A DNA stretch of 64,000 nt, from assembly GCF_022698165.1 (NCBI RefSeq), contig NZ_JALDAY010000005.1:248001-312000 (forward strand), written 5' to 3'. Made by a program: the position numbers and the translations under genes. This DNA comes from Streptomyces cylindrosporus. GTDB lineage: Bacteria > Actinomycetota > Actinomycetes > Streptomycetales > Streptomycetaceae. Positions 40,132 to 47,542 of this stretch are shown one piece after another (positions within the stretch are counted from its first letter, which is position 1; each line of letters begins with the position of its first letter). The notes under the pieces were generated by a model. It was not told the DNA's origin, ran no database searches, and saw nothing but the letters and a program-made list of their open reading frames with translations.

Positions 40132-41736
40132 GTGGGACGCCACAGCCGCCGCGGGGGAGCTGCCGCCGCGAAGGGTGACGCAGGGGACATAGGCGAGGGG
40201 AAGGGAGCTCGGGGGGCTGGTGGTTCGGGGAGGTCGGTGAGGCCTGAGGGCTCCGAGGCCCCGAGGATGGCTGACGGGACGCCTGCGCGTGGGGTGCCGC
40301 GATTGCCGGACGGTACGCCGGCTCGTGGGGTGCCGAGGATGGCGGAGGGGACGCCCGCGCGTGGGGTGCCGAGGATGGCGGACGGCGCGCCCGCGCGTGG
40401 GGTGCCGCGGTTGCCCGACGGGACGCCCGCGCGCGGGGTGCCGCGTTTTGCCGACGGGACGCCGGCTCATGGTGTCCCGCGGTTGCCTGACGGGACGCCG
40501 GGGCGTGGTGTGCCGCGTTATGCCGACGGGACCCCTGCCCGGGGTGTTCCTCAAGTTCGTGGTGGGCATCCCGAGCAGCGTGAAGGTGGGGGCGGCTGGG
40601 GGCGGTTGAGCGGGCTGAACGGAGCCGGGTACGGGGCCGTCGGCGGGCCCGGGGCTGCCATTCCCCGGCAGCGGCAGGCACCTCCTGGTACGCCCCGGCA
40701 GGACTATCTCGATGCCTTCGGCGACGGCGACGGTGGCGGCGATGACGTCGACGTCTTCGCTCCTCGTCGCGGCGCCCCCGCATCGCACCCCACAGGCCCT
40801 CACCCCGACCCCGCCGACCACTACGCCTCCGTCACCGACTGGGACCCCCGCACCGGGGTCGGCGTCGCGTCCGACACGGAGGGGGACGCCGACGACCCGC
40901 CGCCGACCGGTGTGCCCGCGCAGGCCAAGGGGGCCAAGGGGCGTACGTTCACCGGTATCGCGGCCGCCGCCGTCACCACCGTGCTGGCAGTCGTGGTCGC
41001 CGGCCAGGTCACGCAGGGGCGCGACGATTCCACCCTCGGTACGCAGTCGGCCACCGATCAGGCGCGGGACGTCCGCGACTCGTCCTCGCGCGGGGACGGG
41101 CGGCCCACGCCGTCCTCGTCGGCGAGCGTCACGACATTGACGTACACGCAGAAGATGGACACGAAGTACACATTGAGTCCCACGCTCAAGGGATCCGGGA
41201 AGTTCGACGCCATCCCCGGGACCGACAAGGCGCCGGGGAAGGGTCAGAAGTACACCTACCGCGTGGACGTGGAGCAGGGGCTCGGCCTCGACGGGGAGCT
41301 GTTCGCGCAGGCCGTGCAGAAGACGCTCAACGACGACCGGAGCTGGGCCCACGACGGCGCCCGCACCTTCGAGCGCGTCTCCTCCGGCAAACCGGACTTC
41401 GTGATCACCCTGGCCAGCCCCGGGACCACCGCGACCTGGTGCGCCAAGTCCGGCCTGGACACCACCGAGGACAACGTCTCCTGCGACTCCGCCTCCACCC
41501 AGCGCGTCATGATCAATGCGTACAGATGGGCACAGGGATCAACCACATACGGTGATCAGATCCATGCGTACCGGCAAATGTTGATCAATCACGAGGTCGG
41601 TCACCGGCTCGGCTACAGCCACGTCACCTGCAGCAAGAACGGACAGCTCGCGCCGGTCATGCAGCAGCAGACCAAGTTCCTCGACCACGACGGGATCCAC
41701 TGTCTGCCCAACCCCTGGCCGTATCCCGGGAGTTGA
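40132..41736 (+). CDS. DUF3152 protein, membrane-anchored zincin-like
   Basis: This 534-residue protein has three parts. A cytoplasmic Pro/Gly-rich N-terminal part includes eight 12-residue repeats such as MADGTPARGVPR. A membrane helix follows at about residues 282-303 (FTGIAAAAVTTVLAVVVAG). The extracytoplasmic C-terminal domain is DUF3152, with the zinc-protease motif HEVGHRLGYSH (HExxHxxGxxH) near residue 487 and paired cysteines (TWCAKSG, VSCDSA, TCSKNG, IHCLPN). This strongly suggests a metallopeptidase on the outer face. Rv3207c is the counterpart. GTG 40132 is 9 bp from the upstream gene. Confidence 0.88.
   Translation: MGRHSRRGGAAAAKGDAGDIGEGKGARGAGGSGRSVRPEGSEAPRMADGTPARGVPRLPDGTPARGVPRMAEGTPARGVPRMADGAPARGVPRLPDGTPARGVPRFADGTPAHGVPRLPDGTPGRGVPRYADGTPARGVPQVRGGHPEQREGGGGWGRLSGLNGAGYGAVGGPGAAIPRQRQAPPGTPRQDYLDAFGDGDGGGDDVDVFAPRRGAPASHPTGPHPDPADHYASVTDWDPRTGVGVASDTEGDADDPPPTGVPAQAKGAKGRTFTGIAAAAVTTVLAVVVAGQVTQGRDDSTLGTQSATDQARDVRDSSSRGDGRPTPSSSASVTTLTYTQKMDTKYTLSPTLKGSGKFDAIPGTDKAPGKGQKYTYRVDVEQGLGLDGELFAQAVQKTLNDDRSWAHDGARTFERVSSGKPDFVITLASPGTTATWCAKSGLDTTEDNVSCDSASTQRVMINAYRWAQGSTTYGDQIHAYRQMLINHEVGHRLGYSHVTCSKNGQLAPVMQQQTKFLDHDGIHCLPNPWPYPGS
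40267..40554 (+). repeat. 36-bp tandem repeat in the DUF3152 gene (eight units)
   Basis: Eight units of 36 bp encode dodecapeptides of the type xxDGTPARGVPR. Units differ by a few bases and alternate MAD/LPD/FAD/YAD at the first positions. Confidence 0.92.
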
Positions 41737-41756
41737 CAGGAGCCACATAGGTCACG

Positions 41757-41785
41757 TTGACATGCGCAGAAAGTTCATACATATT
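41757..41785 (+). promoter_or_regulatory. HrdB-type promoter of the leader peptide
   Basis: A perfect -35 TTGACA (41757-41762), a 17-bp spacer and CATATT (41780-41785) are followed 7 bases later by the ATG of the leader ORF, so transcription should start at or next to the start codon. Confidence 0.7.
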
Positions 41786-41792
41786 TCTGGGC

Positions 41793-41885
41793 ATGTCGAC
41801 CGTTCACGCCTCCTGCCGCGCCGCCATCGAGCTGGCGCTCATCGGCGTGACCCCGCTCTGCGTGGCCGACATCCACTGTCGCTGA
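41793..41885 (+). CDS. Leaderless 30-residue leader peptide with three cysteines
   Basis: This 30-codon ORF begins MSTVHASCRAAIELAL and ends CVADIHCR, with Cys at positions 8, 23 and 29. It starts exactly where the promoter above would begin transcription, and has no Shine-Dalgarno sequence. Codon use is normal for the organism (GC-rich third positions). Short Cys-containing leader peptides that end in CR are known upstream of actinobacterial sulfur and amino-acid genes, where they control attenuation. A terminator-like hairpin lies 41 bases after its stop and before the transporter operon, which fits that role. The gene is too short for certainty. Confidence 0.6.
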   Translation: MSTVHASCRAAIELALIGVTPLCVADIHCR

Positions 41886-41926
41886 CGCCCGCCCTCAGGC
41901 GTTCGCGTCGCGATTTCTTTCCCCTT

Positions 41927-41948
41927 CCGTGACTGGGTCACGGTTTTC
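41927..41948 (+). terminator. Intrinsic terminator-like hairpin, possible attenuator
   Basis: CCGTGAC-TGG-GTCACGG forms a perfect 7-bp stem followed by TTTTC. It is between the leader peptide and the substrate-binding-protein gene on the same strand. Confidence 0.65.
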
Positions 41949-42058
41949 GACGACCTGACGCCCGGGCAGAGGTCTGTTCGCTTCCGTCTCACTCCTCGTC
42001 AATCCGTCTCACTATTCGGGCCATAGGGGTCCGAACCATCCGAGAGGTCGTCATTCCG

Positions 42059-43777
42059 ATGCGTCAACCGTCCGACACAGCGCGCCGAGTGGCCGCGGTA
42101 TCCGTAGGCCTTGTTCTGGCAGCGGGCGCCGCCGCCTGCGGGCCCAAGGACAACGATGCCAAGGGCTCCGGTGGCGACTCCACGCCGCACAAGGGCGGCA
42201 CCCTGACGGTGCTGAACTCCAGCCCGCAGGAGAACTTCGACCCGGCCCGGCTGTACACCTCGGGCGGCGGAAACGTCCCGTCCCTGGTCTTCCGCACGCT
42301 CACCACCCGCAACCGTGAGGCCGGCGCCGCCGGCGCCAAGGTCGTCCCGGACCTCGCCACCGACACCGGGCGTCCCAACAAGGACGCGACCGTGTGGACG
42401 TACACCCTGAAGAAGGGCCTCAAGTACGAGGACGGCACGGCGATCACGTCCGCCGACATCAAGTACGGCATCGAGCGCTCCTTCGCGCCCGAACTGTCCG
42501 GCGGCGCGCCCTACTTGCGGGACTGGCTGGTCGGCGCGGCCGACTACCAGGGGCCGTACAAGGACAAGAAGGGCCTGTCGGCGATCGAGACGCCGGACGA
42601 GCGGACCATCGTCTTCCACCTGAACAAGCCCGAGGGCGAGTTCCCGTACCTGGCCACCCAGACGCAGTTCACGCCCGTCCCGAAGGCCAAGGACACCGGC
42701 ACGAAGTACGCCGAGCACCCGGTCTCGTCCGGCCCGTACAAGGTCGTCGAGAACGAGAACAACGGTGAGCACATCGTCCTGGAGCGCAACAAGTACTGGT
42801 CCACCGCGACGGACGCCGAGCGCAAGGCCTACCCGGACAAGGTCGACGTGAAGTCCGGGCTCGACTCCTCCGTGATCAACCAGCGGCTGTCGGCGTCCCA
42901 GGGCACGGACGCCGCCGCCGTCACGACGGACACCAACCTCGGCCCGGCCGAACTCGCCAAGGTGACCGGGGACAAGGACCTCGCCTCGCGCGTCGGCACC
43001 GGCCACTTCGGCTACACGAACTACATAGCGTTCAACCCGACGGTCAAGCCGTTCAACAACATCAAGGTGCGCCAGGCGATCTCGTACGCCGTCGACCGCT
43101 CGTCCGTGATCAACGCCGCGGGCGGCTCCGCGCTCGCCGAGGCCGCGACCACCTACCTGCCGAACCAGAAGTCCTTCGGCTACGAGCCCTACGACCTCTT
43201 CCCGGCGGGCAAGACGGGCAACCCGGCGAAGGCCAAGGAGCTGCTCAAGGAGGCCGGTTACCCGAACGGGCTCACCGTCACGCTGACGCACTCCAACGCC
43301 AAGGACTTCGAGACCAGCCCGGAGATCGCGACCGCCATCCAGGACGCGCTCAAGAAGGCCGGCATCACGGTCAAGCTGCAGGGTCTGGAGGACAACGACT
43401 ACTCCGACACGATCCACAATGTGAAGACCGAGCCGGGCTTCTTCCTCGCCCACTGGGGTGCGGACTGGCCGTCCGGCGGTCCCTTCCTCGCCCCGATCTT
43501 CGACGGACGGCAGATCGTCAAGGACGGCGCGAACTTCAACACGGGCCTGCTCAATGACAAGTCGGTCAATGCCGAGATTGACGCGATCAACAAGTTGACC
43601 GATCTTGACGCTGCCGCCAAGAGGTGGGGTGCACTGGACAAGAAGATCGGCGAGCAGGCGCTGACCGTCCCGCTGTTCCACCCCGTCTACAAGCGCCTGG
43701 TCGGCAAGGACATCCGCAACGTCGTGATCAGCGACTGGACCGGCGTCCTTGACATCTCGCAGGTCGCGGTGAAGTAG
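42059..43777 (+). CDS. Peptide/oligopeptide ABC substrate-binding lipoprotein
   Basis: This 572-residue family 5 extracellular solute-binding protein has a lipobox GAAAC near residue 26. The mature part includes the family signatures GGTLTVLNSSPQENFDPARL, KYGIERSFAPELSGG and YAVDRSSVINAAGGSAL. It should bind peptides or similar compounds on the outer face and deliver them to the two permeases encoded next. A GAGAGG ribosome-binding site is upstream. The operon order is binding protein - permease - permease - fused ATPase. Confidence 0.95.
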   Translation: MRQPSDTARRVAAVSVGLVLAAGAAACGPKDNDAKGSGGDSTPHKGGTLTVLNSSPQENFDPARLYTSGGGNVPSLVFRTLTTRNREAGAAGAKVVPDLATDTGRPNKDATVWTYTLKKGLKYEDGTAITSADIKYGIERSFAPELSGGAPYLRDWLVGAADYQGPYKDKKGLSAIETPDERTIVFHLNKPEGEFPYLATQTQFTPVPKAKDTGTKYAEHPVSSGPYKVVENENNGEHIVLERNKYWSTATDAERKAYPDKVDVKSGLDSSVINQRLSASQGTDAAAVTTDTNLGPAELAKVTGDKDLASRVGTGHFGYTNYIAFNPTVKPFNNIKVRQAISYAVDRSSVINAAGGSALAEAATTYLPNQKSFGYEPYDLFPAGKTGNPAKAKELLKEAGYPNGLTVTLTHSNAKDFETSPEIATAIQDALKKAGITVKLQGLEDNDYSDTIHNVKTEPGFFLAHWGADWPSGGPFLAPIFDGRQIVKDGANFNTGLLNDKSVNAEIDAINKLTDLDAAAKRWGALDKKIGEQALTVPLFHPVYKRLVGKDIRNVVISDWTGVLDISQVAVK

Positions 43778-43781
43778 CGCC

Positions 43782-44768
43782 GTGAGCGAGGCACTTGTCG
43801 CCACCCAGGTCCCCGAGGCGGACGCCTCGGGGACCTCGGGGGCCCGTCAGTTCTGGCGGCGGCTGCGAGCGCAGCGCGCCGCCCTCGTCGCGGCGGCCGT
43901 CGTCGCCCTGCTGGTCCTGGTCGCGCTCGCCGCGCCGCTGCTCACGGCGATCGAGGGCCAGGACCCGACCACCTACCACCCCTCACTCGTCGACTCCGCG
44001 CGCGGAGGCGTGCCGATCGGCTCCTTCGGCGGCATCAGCGGGGACCACTGGCTGGGCGTCGAACCGCAGACCGGACGCGATCTGTTCGCACGTCTGGTCT
44101 ACGGCGCCCGGGTCTCCCTGGGTGTGGCGCTGGCCGCCACCGCCGTACAGGTCCTCCTCGGTGTCGTCGTGGGTGTCGCGTCCGCGCTCGGCAATCGATG
44201 GGTTGATCAACTGTTGAGCCGGATCGCCGACATCATCGTCGCCATGCCGTTGATGATCATGGCGTTGGCGCTGCTGGCCGTCGTGCCCGGCAGCTTCCCG
44301 AGGCCCGTCCTGGTCGCGCTCATCATCGGCTTCGTCGCCTGGGGCACGATCGCCAAGATCACCCGCGCCGCGACGCTCACCCTCAAGGAACTCGACTACG
44401 TGTCCGCCGCCCGGCTCAGCGGCTGGGGCACCTGGCGCATCGCCCGCCGGGAACTCCTGCCCGGCCTCGCCGCGCCCATCATCACCTACGCCGCCCTGAT
44501 GGTGCCGGCCAACATCACCATCGAGGCCGCGCTGTCCTTCCTCGGCGTCGGCGTGAAGCCGCCCACCCCGTCCTGGGGGCAGATGCTCACCTCGGCCAAC
44601 GTCTGGTACCAGGCAGCCCCGCAGTACCTGCTGCTGCCCGCGGGCGCGCTCTTCGTGACCGTCCTCGCGCTCACCGTCCTCGGCGACGGCATCCGCACGG
44701 CCCTCGACCCGCGCGCGGCCTCCCGCCTGCGCGTCGGCACGGGCCGCGGGCAGGAGGCGAAGTCATGA
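43782..44768 (+). CDS. Peptide ABC transporter permease (DppC/OppC type)
   Basis: This 328-residue inner-membrane permease has an N-terminal OppC-type segment (FWRRLRAQRAALVAAAVVAL), about six helices and the EAA-like loop KELDYVSAARLSGWGTWRIA near residue 203, which couples to the ATPase. The GTG start is 4 bp after the binding-protein stop. Usually DppB precedes DppC; here the C-type comes first. The stop overlaps the next permease's ATG. Confidence 0.93.
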   Translation: MSEALVATQVPEADASGTSGARQFWRRLRAQRAALVAAAVVALLVLVALAAPLLTAIEGQDPTTYHPSLVDSARGGVPIGSFGGISGDHWLGVEPQTGRDLFARLVYGARVSLGVALAATAVQVLLGVVVGVASALGNRWVDQLLSRIADIIVAMPLMIMALALLAVVPGSFPRPVLVALIIGFVAWGTIAKITRAATLTLKELDYVSAARLSGWGTWRIARRELLPGLAAPIITYAALMVPANITIEAALSFLGVGVKPPTPSWGQMLTSANVWYQAAPQYLLLPAGALFVTVLALTVLGDGIRTALDPRAASRLRVGTGRGQEAKS

Positions 44769-45763
44769 GCGGCTTCGCCGGATTCGCGGTGCGCCGCACC
44801 GTGGCCGCCGTCCTCACCCTGCTCGCCCTCTCGGTGATCATCTACGTCGTCTTCTACGCCACCCCCGGCAACGTCGCCCAGATCACCTGCGGCCCGCGCT
44901 GCTCGCCGGAACAGGTCCACCAGGTCGCCCAGCAGCTCAGGCTGGACGACCCGCTGTACCTGCGCTACTGGCACTTCCTGGAGGGCATCGTCGTCGGCCA
45001 GGACTACTCGACCGGCACGTCCGTCGAGCACTGCTCGGCGCCCTGCCTCGGGCAGTCGTACCAGAGCGACCAGCAGGTCATGCAGATCATCCTGACCAAG
45101 CTGCCGGTCAGCCTGTCGCTGGTGATCGGCGCGATGGTGCTCTGGCTGCTGCTGGGCGTCGGCACCGGCATCCTCTCCGCCTGGCGGCGCGGCCGCCTCA
45201 GCGAGCGCGTGCTGACCGGCATCACCCTGGCCGGCCTCTCCACGCCCGTCTTCGTCATCGGGCTCGTCCTGATGATCGTGGTGTGCGGACAGCTGGAGCT
45301 GCTGCCCTTCCCGGAGTACGTCTCCTTCTCCGACGACCCCGAACAGTGGGCCTGGGGCCTCCTGCTGCCCTGGCTGACCCTCGCGCTCGGCGAGGCGGCC
45401 TACTTCGCGCGGCTCACGCGCGCGTCGATGCTGGAGACCCTTGCGGAGGACCACATCCGCACCTTCCGTGCCTACGGAGTGGGCGAGCGGTCCATCGTCG
45501 GCCGGCACGCCCTGCGGGGCGCCCTGGCGCCGATCATCGCCCTGAACGCCAACGACTTCGGCAGCGCGGTGGGCGGTGCCGTCCTCATCGAGTCGCTGTT
45601 CGGCCTTCCCGGCATCGGCCAGGAGCTCGTCCACGCGGTCAACGTGGTCGACCTGCCCGTCGTGGTCGGCATGGTCCTGGTCATCGGCTTCTTCGTGGTC
45701 CTCGCCAACGCCGTCGCGGACGTGCTGTACGCGCTGGCCGACCGACGGGTGGTACTGACGTGA
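44765..45763 (+). CDS. Peptide ABC transporter permease (DppB/OppB type)
   Basis: This 332-residue permease has the DppB-type N-terminus (VRRTVAAVLTLLALSVIIYVV) with an extracytoplasmic loop containing four cysteines (ITCGPRCSPE and EHCSAPCLGQS). It has six helices and the EAA loop ETLAEDHIRTFRAYGVGERS near residue 226. ATG start overlaps the preceding stop, and the stop overlaps the ATPase GTG, so the operon is tightly coupled. The cysteine-rich loop is unusual and may form disulfides. Confidence 0.93.
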   Translation: MSGFAGFAVRRTVAAVLTLLALSVIIYVVFYATPGNVAQITCGPRCSPEQVHQVAQQLRLDDPLYLRYWHFLEGIVVGQDYSTGTSVEHCSAPCLGQSYQSDQQVMQIILTKLPVSLSLVIGAMVLWLLLGVGTGILSAWRRGRLSERVLTGITLAGLSTPVFVIGLVLMIVVCGQLELLPFPEYVSFSDDPEQWAWGLLLPWLTLALGEAAYFARLTRASMLETLAEDHIRTFRAYGVGERSIVGRHALRGALAPIIALNANDFGSAVGGAVLIESLFGLPGIGQELVHAVNVVDLPVVVGMVLVIGFFVVLANAVADVLYALADRRVVLT

Positions 45764-47352
45764 GTCTCGTCCAAGTCACGGATCTGACCGTCGAGTTCGG
45801 CGACCTGCGGGCCGTCGACGGCCTCTCCTTCGAGCTGGCGCCGGGCGCCGCCCTCGCCCTGGTCGGCGAGTCCGGCTCCGGCAAGTCCACGGTCGCCTCG
45901 GCCCTGCTGGGCCTGCACCGCGGCACGGGCGCGCGCGTCGGCGGCTCGATCGAGGTCGCCGGCACCGACGTACGGAAGGCGTCCGACGAGGAGTTGCGGC
46001 GGCTGCGCGGGGCGAAGGCGGCGATGGTGTTCCAGGACCCGTTGTCGTCCCTCGACCCGTACTACGCGATCGGCGACCAGATCGCCGAGGTGTACCGCGT
46101 GCACACGCGCGTGTCGCGACGCGTCTCACGCGCGCGTGCCGTCGAGGTCCTCGACCGGGTCGGAATTCCGGACGCACAGCGCCGGTCCCGGTCGCGCCCG
46201 CACGAGTTCAGCGGCGGCATGCGCCAGCGCGCCCTCATCGCCATGGCGCTCGCCTGCGAGCCCGAGCTGCTGATCGCCGACGAGCCGACCACCGCCCTCG
46301 ACGTGACCGTCCAGGCCCAGATCCTCGACCTGCTGCACACACTGCGCGAGGAGACCGGCATGGGGTTGCTGCTCGTCACCCACGACGTCGGCGTCGCCGC
46401 CGAGAGCGTCGACCGGGTGCTCGTCATGCAGCACGGGCGCGTGGTCGAACAGGGGCCGGTGGCGGCCGTGCTGGGGGCGCCGGCGGAGGCGTACACGCGG
46501 GAGCTCATGGCGGCCGTGCCGCGCGTGGACGACCGGCGCACGCCGTCCGAGGCCTCCGACGAGGTCGTCTTGGAGGCGACCGGCCTGCGGCGTGAGTTCG
46601 GCCGCGGCAAGCGGACGTTCAGGGCCGTGGACGACGTCTCGCTGACCATCCACCGGGGCGAGACCCTCGGTGTCGTCGGCGAGAGCGGCAGCGGCAAGAC
46701 GACGCTCGGGCGGATGCTGGTCGGACTGCTGGAGCCCACCGCGGGGGAGGTCCGTTACGACGGCCACGCACGCGTGGGCGTGAATCCGGCCGTCCAGATG
46801 GTGTTCCAGGACCCCGTCTCCTCCCTCAACCCGCGCCGCAGCGTGGGCGAGTCGATAGCCGACCCGCTACGCGCGCGTGGTGAGCGCGACGAGAAGGCGA
46901 TCAGGGGGCGCGTGCGGGAACTGCTGGAGCGCGTGGGGCTCGAAGGGGCGCACTACGACCGGTACCCGCACGAGTTCAGTGGCGGCCAGCGCCAGCGCGT
47001 CGGCATCGCGCGGGCGCTCGCGGCCGACCCGCGCGTGATCGTCTGCGACGAGCCGGTCTCCGCGCTGGATGTCACCACACAGGCCCAGGTCGTCGCCCTG
47101 CTCGGCGAACTCCAGCGCGAACTCGGCCTCGCGCTCGTCTTCGTGGCGCACGACCTCGCCGTGGTCCGCCAGGTCAGCGACCGGGTCGCGGTGATGCGCG
47201 GCGGCCGGATCGTCGAATCGGGCCCCGCCGACGAGGTGTACGACAACCCCCAGGACCCGTACACCAAGCAGTTGCTGGCCGCCGTACCGGCGCTCGACCC
47301 CCAGGTCGCGGCCCGGCGCCGAGCCGAACGGCGGGAGCTGGCCGCAGCCTGA
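45760..47352 (+). CDS. Fused double ATPase of the peptide ABC transporter (DppD-DppF)
   Basis: This 530-residue protein carries two full ATPase domains in one chain. Domain 1 (residues 1-260) has GESGSGKST, the signature FSGGMRQRALIAMAL and Walker B ELLIADEPTTALD. Domain 2 (270-525) has GESGSGKTT, FSGGQRQRVGIARAL and VIVCDEPVSALD. DppD and DppF are usually separate genes; fusions occur in some actinobacteria. The oligopeptide-type C-terminal extension (DNPQDPYTKQLLAAVP) is present. The GTG start overlaps the permease stop. Confidence 0.95.
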   Translation: MSLVQVTDLTVEFGDLRAVDGLSFELAPGAALALVGESGSGKSTVASALLGLHRGTGARVGGSIEVAGTDVRKASDEELRRLRGAKAAMVFQDPLSSLDPYYAIGDQIAEVYRVHTRVSRRVSRARAVEVLDRVGIPDAQRRSRSRPHEFSGGMRQRALIAMALACEPELLIADEPTTALDVTVQAQILDLLHTLREETGMGLLLVTHDVGVAAESVDRVLVMQHGRVVEQGPVAAVLGAPAEAYTRELMAAVPRVDDRRTPSEASDEVVLEATGLRREFGRGKRTFRAVDDVSLTIHRGETLGVVGESGSGKTTLGRMLVGLLEPTAGEVRYDGHARVGVNPAVQMVFQDPVSSLNPRRSVGESIADPLRARGERDEKAIRGRVRELLERVGLEGAHYDRYPHEFSGGQRQRVGIARALAADPRVIVCDEPVSALDVTTQAQVVALLGELQRELGLALVFVAHDLAVVRQVSDRVAVMRGGRIVESGPADEVYDNPQDPYTKQLLAAVPALDPQVAARRRAERRELAAA

Positions 47353-47428
47353 CGTAACGTAACTGCTTGATCTCTTAGCGCGATCGAACGCGACCCGCAC
47401 GGGAAAGTTACGACCGTTCACCCCTTTT

Positions 47429-47462
47429 GGTGGCGCGATGGACAACCGTCCGTCGCGCCACC
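47429..47462. terminator. Large hairpin after the peptide ABC operon
   Basis: GGTGGCGCGA pairs perfectly with 47453-47462 and an inner GGAC/GTCC adds four pairs. It is 77 bp after the ATPase stop and before the glycosyltransferase gene. No T-run follows. It probably terminates the ABC operon, though it could also act in the leader of the next gene. Confidence 0.65.
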
Positions 47463-47542
47463 GCCTTGTCCGCATACGTTCTTCCCGCTGCGAGCCGTCG
47501 GGTCAACGGCGGCTCCCCAAACGGGAGATCGGGGGTGCGCGC

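Larger units (their letters stand above)
41737..42058 (+). other. 322-bp leader region of the peptide ABC operon
   Basis: It contains a sigma-70-like promoter, a leaderless 30-codon ORF, several inverted repeats and an intrinsic-terminator-like hairpin before the substrate-binding-protein gene. Additional foldbacks are ACGCC/GGCGT (41885-41902) and GACCT/AGGTC (about 41954-41976). These could form alternative structures. Confidence 0.6.
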
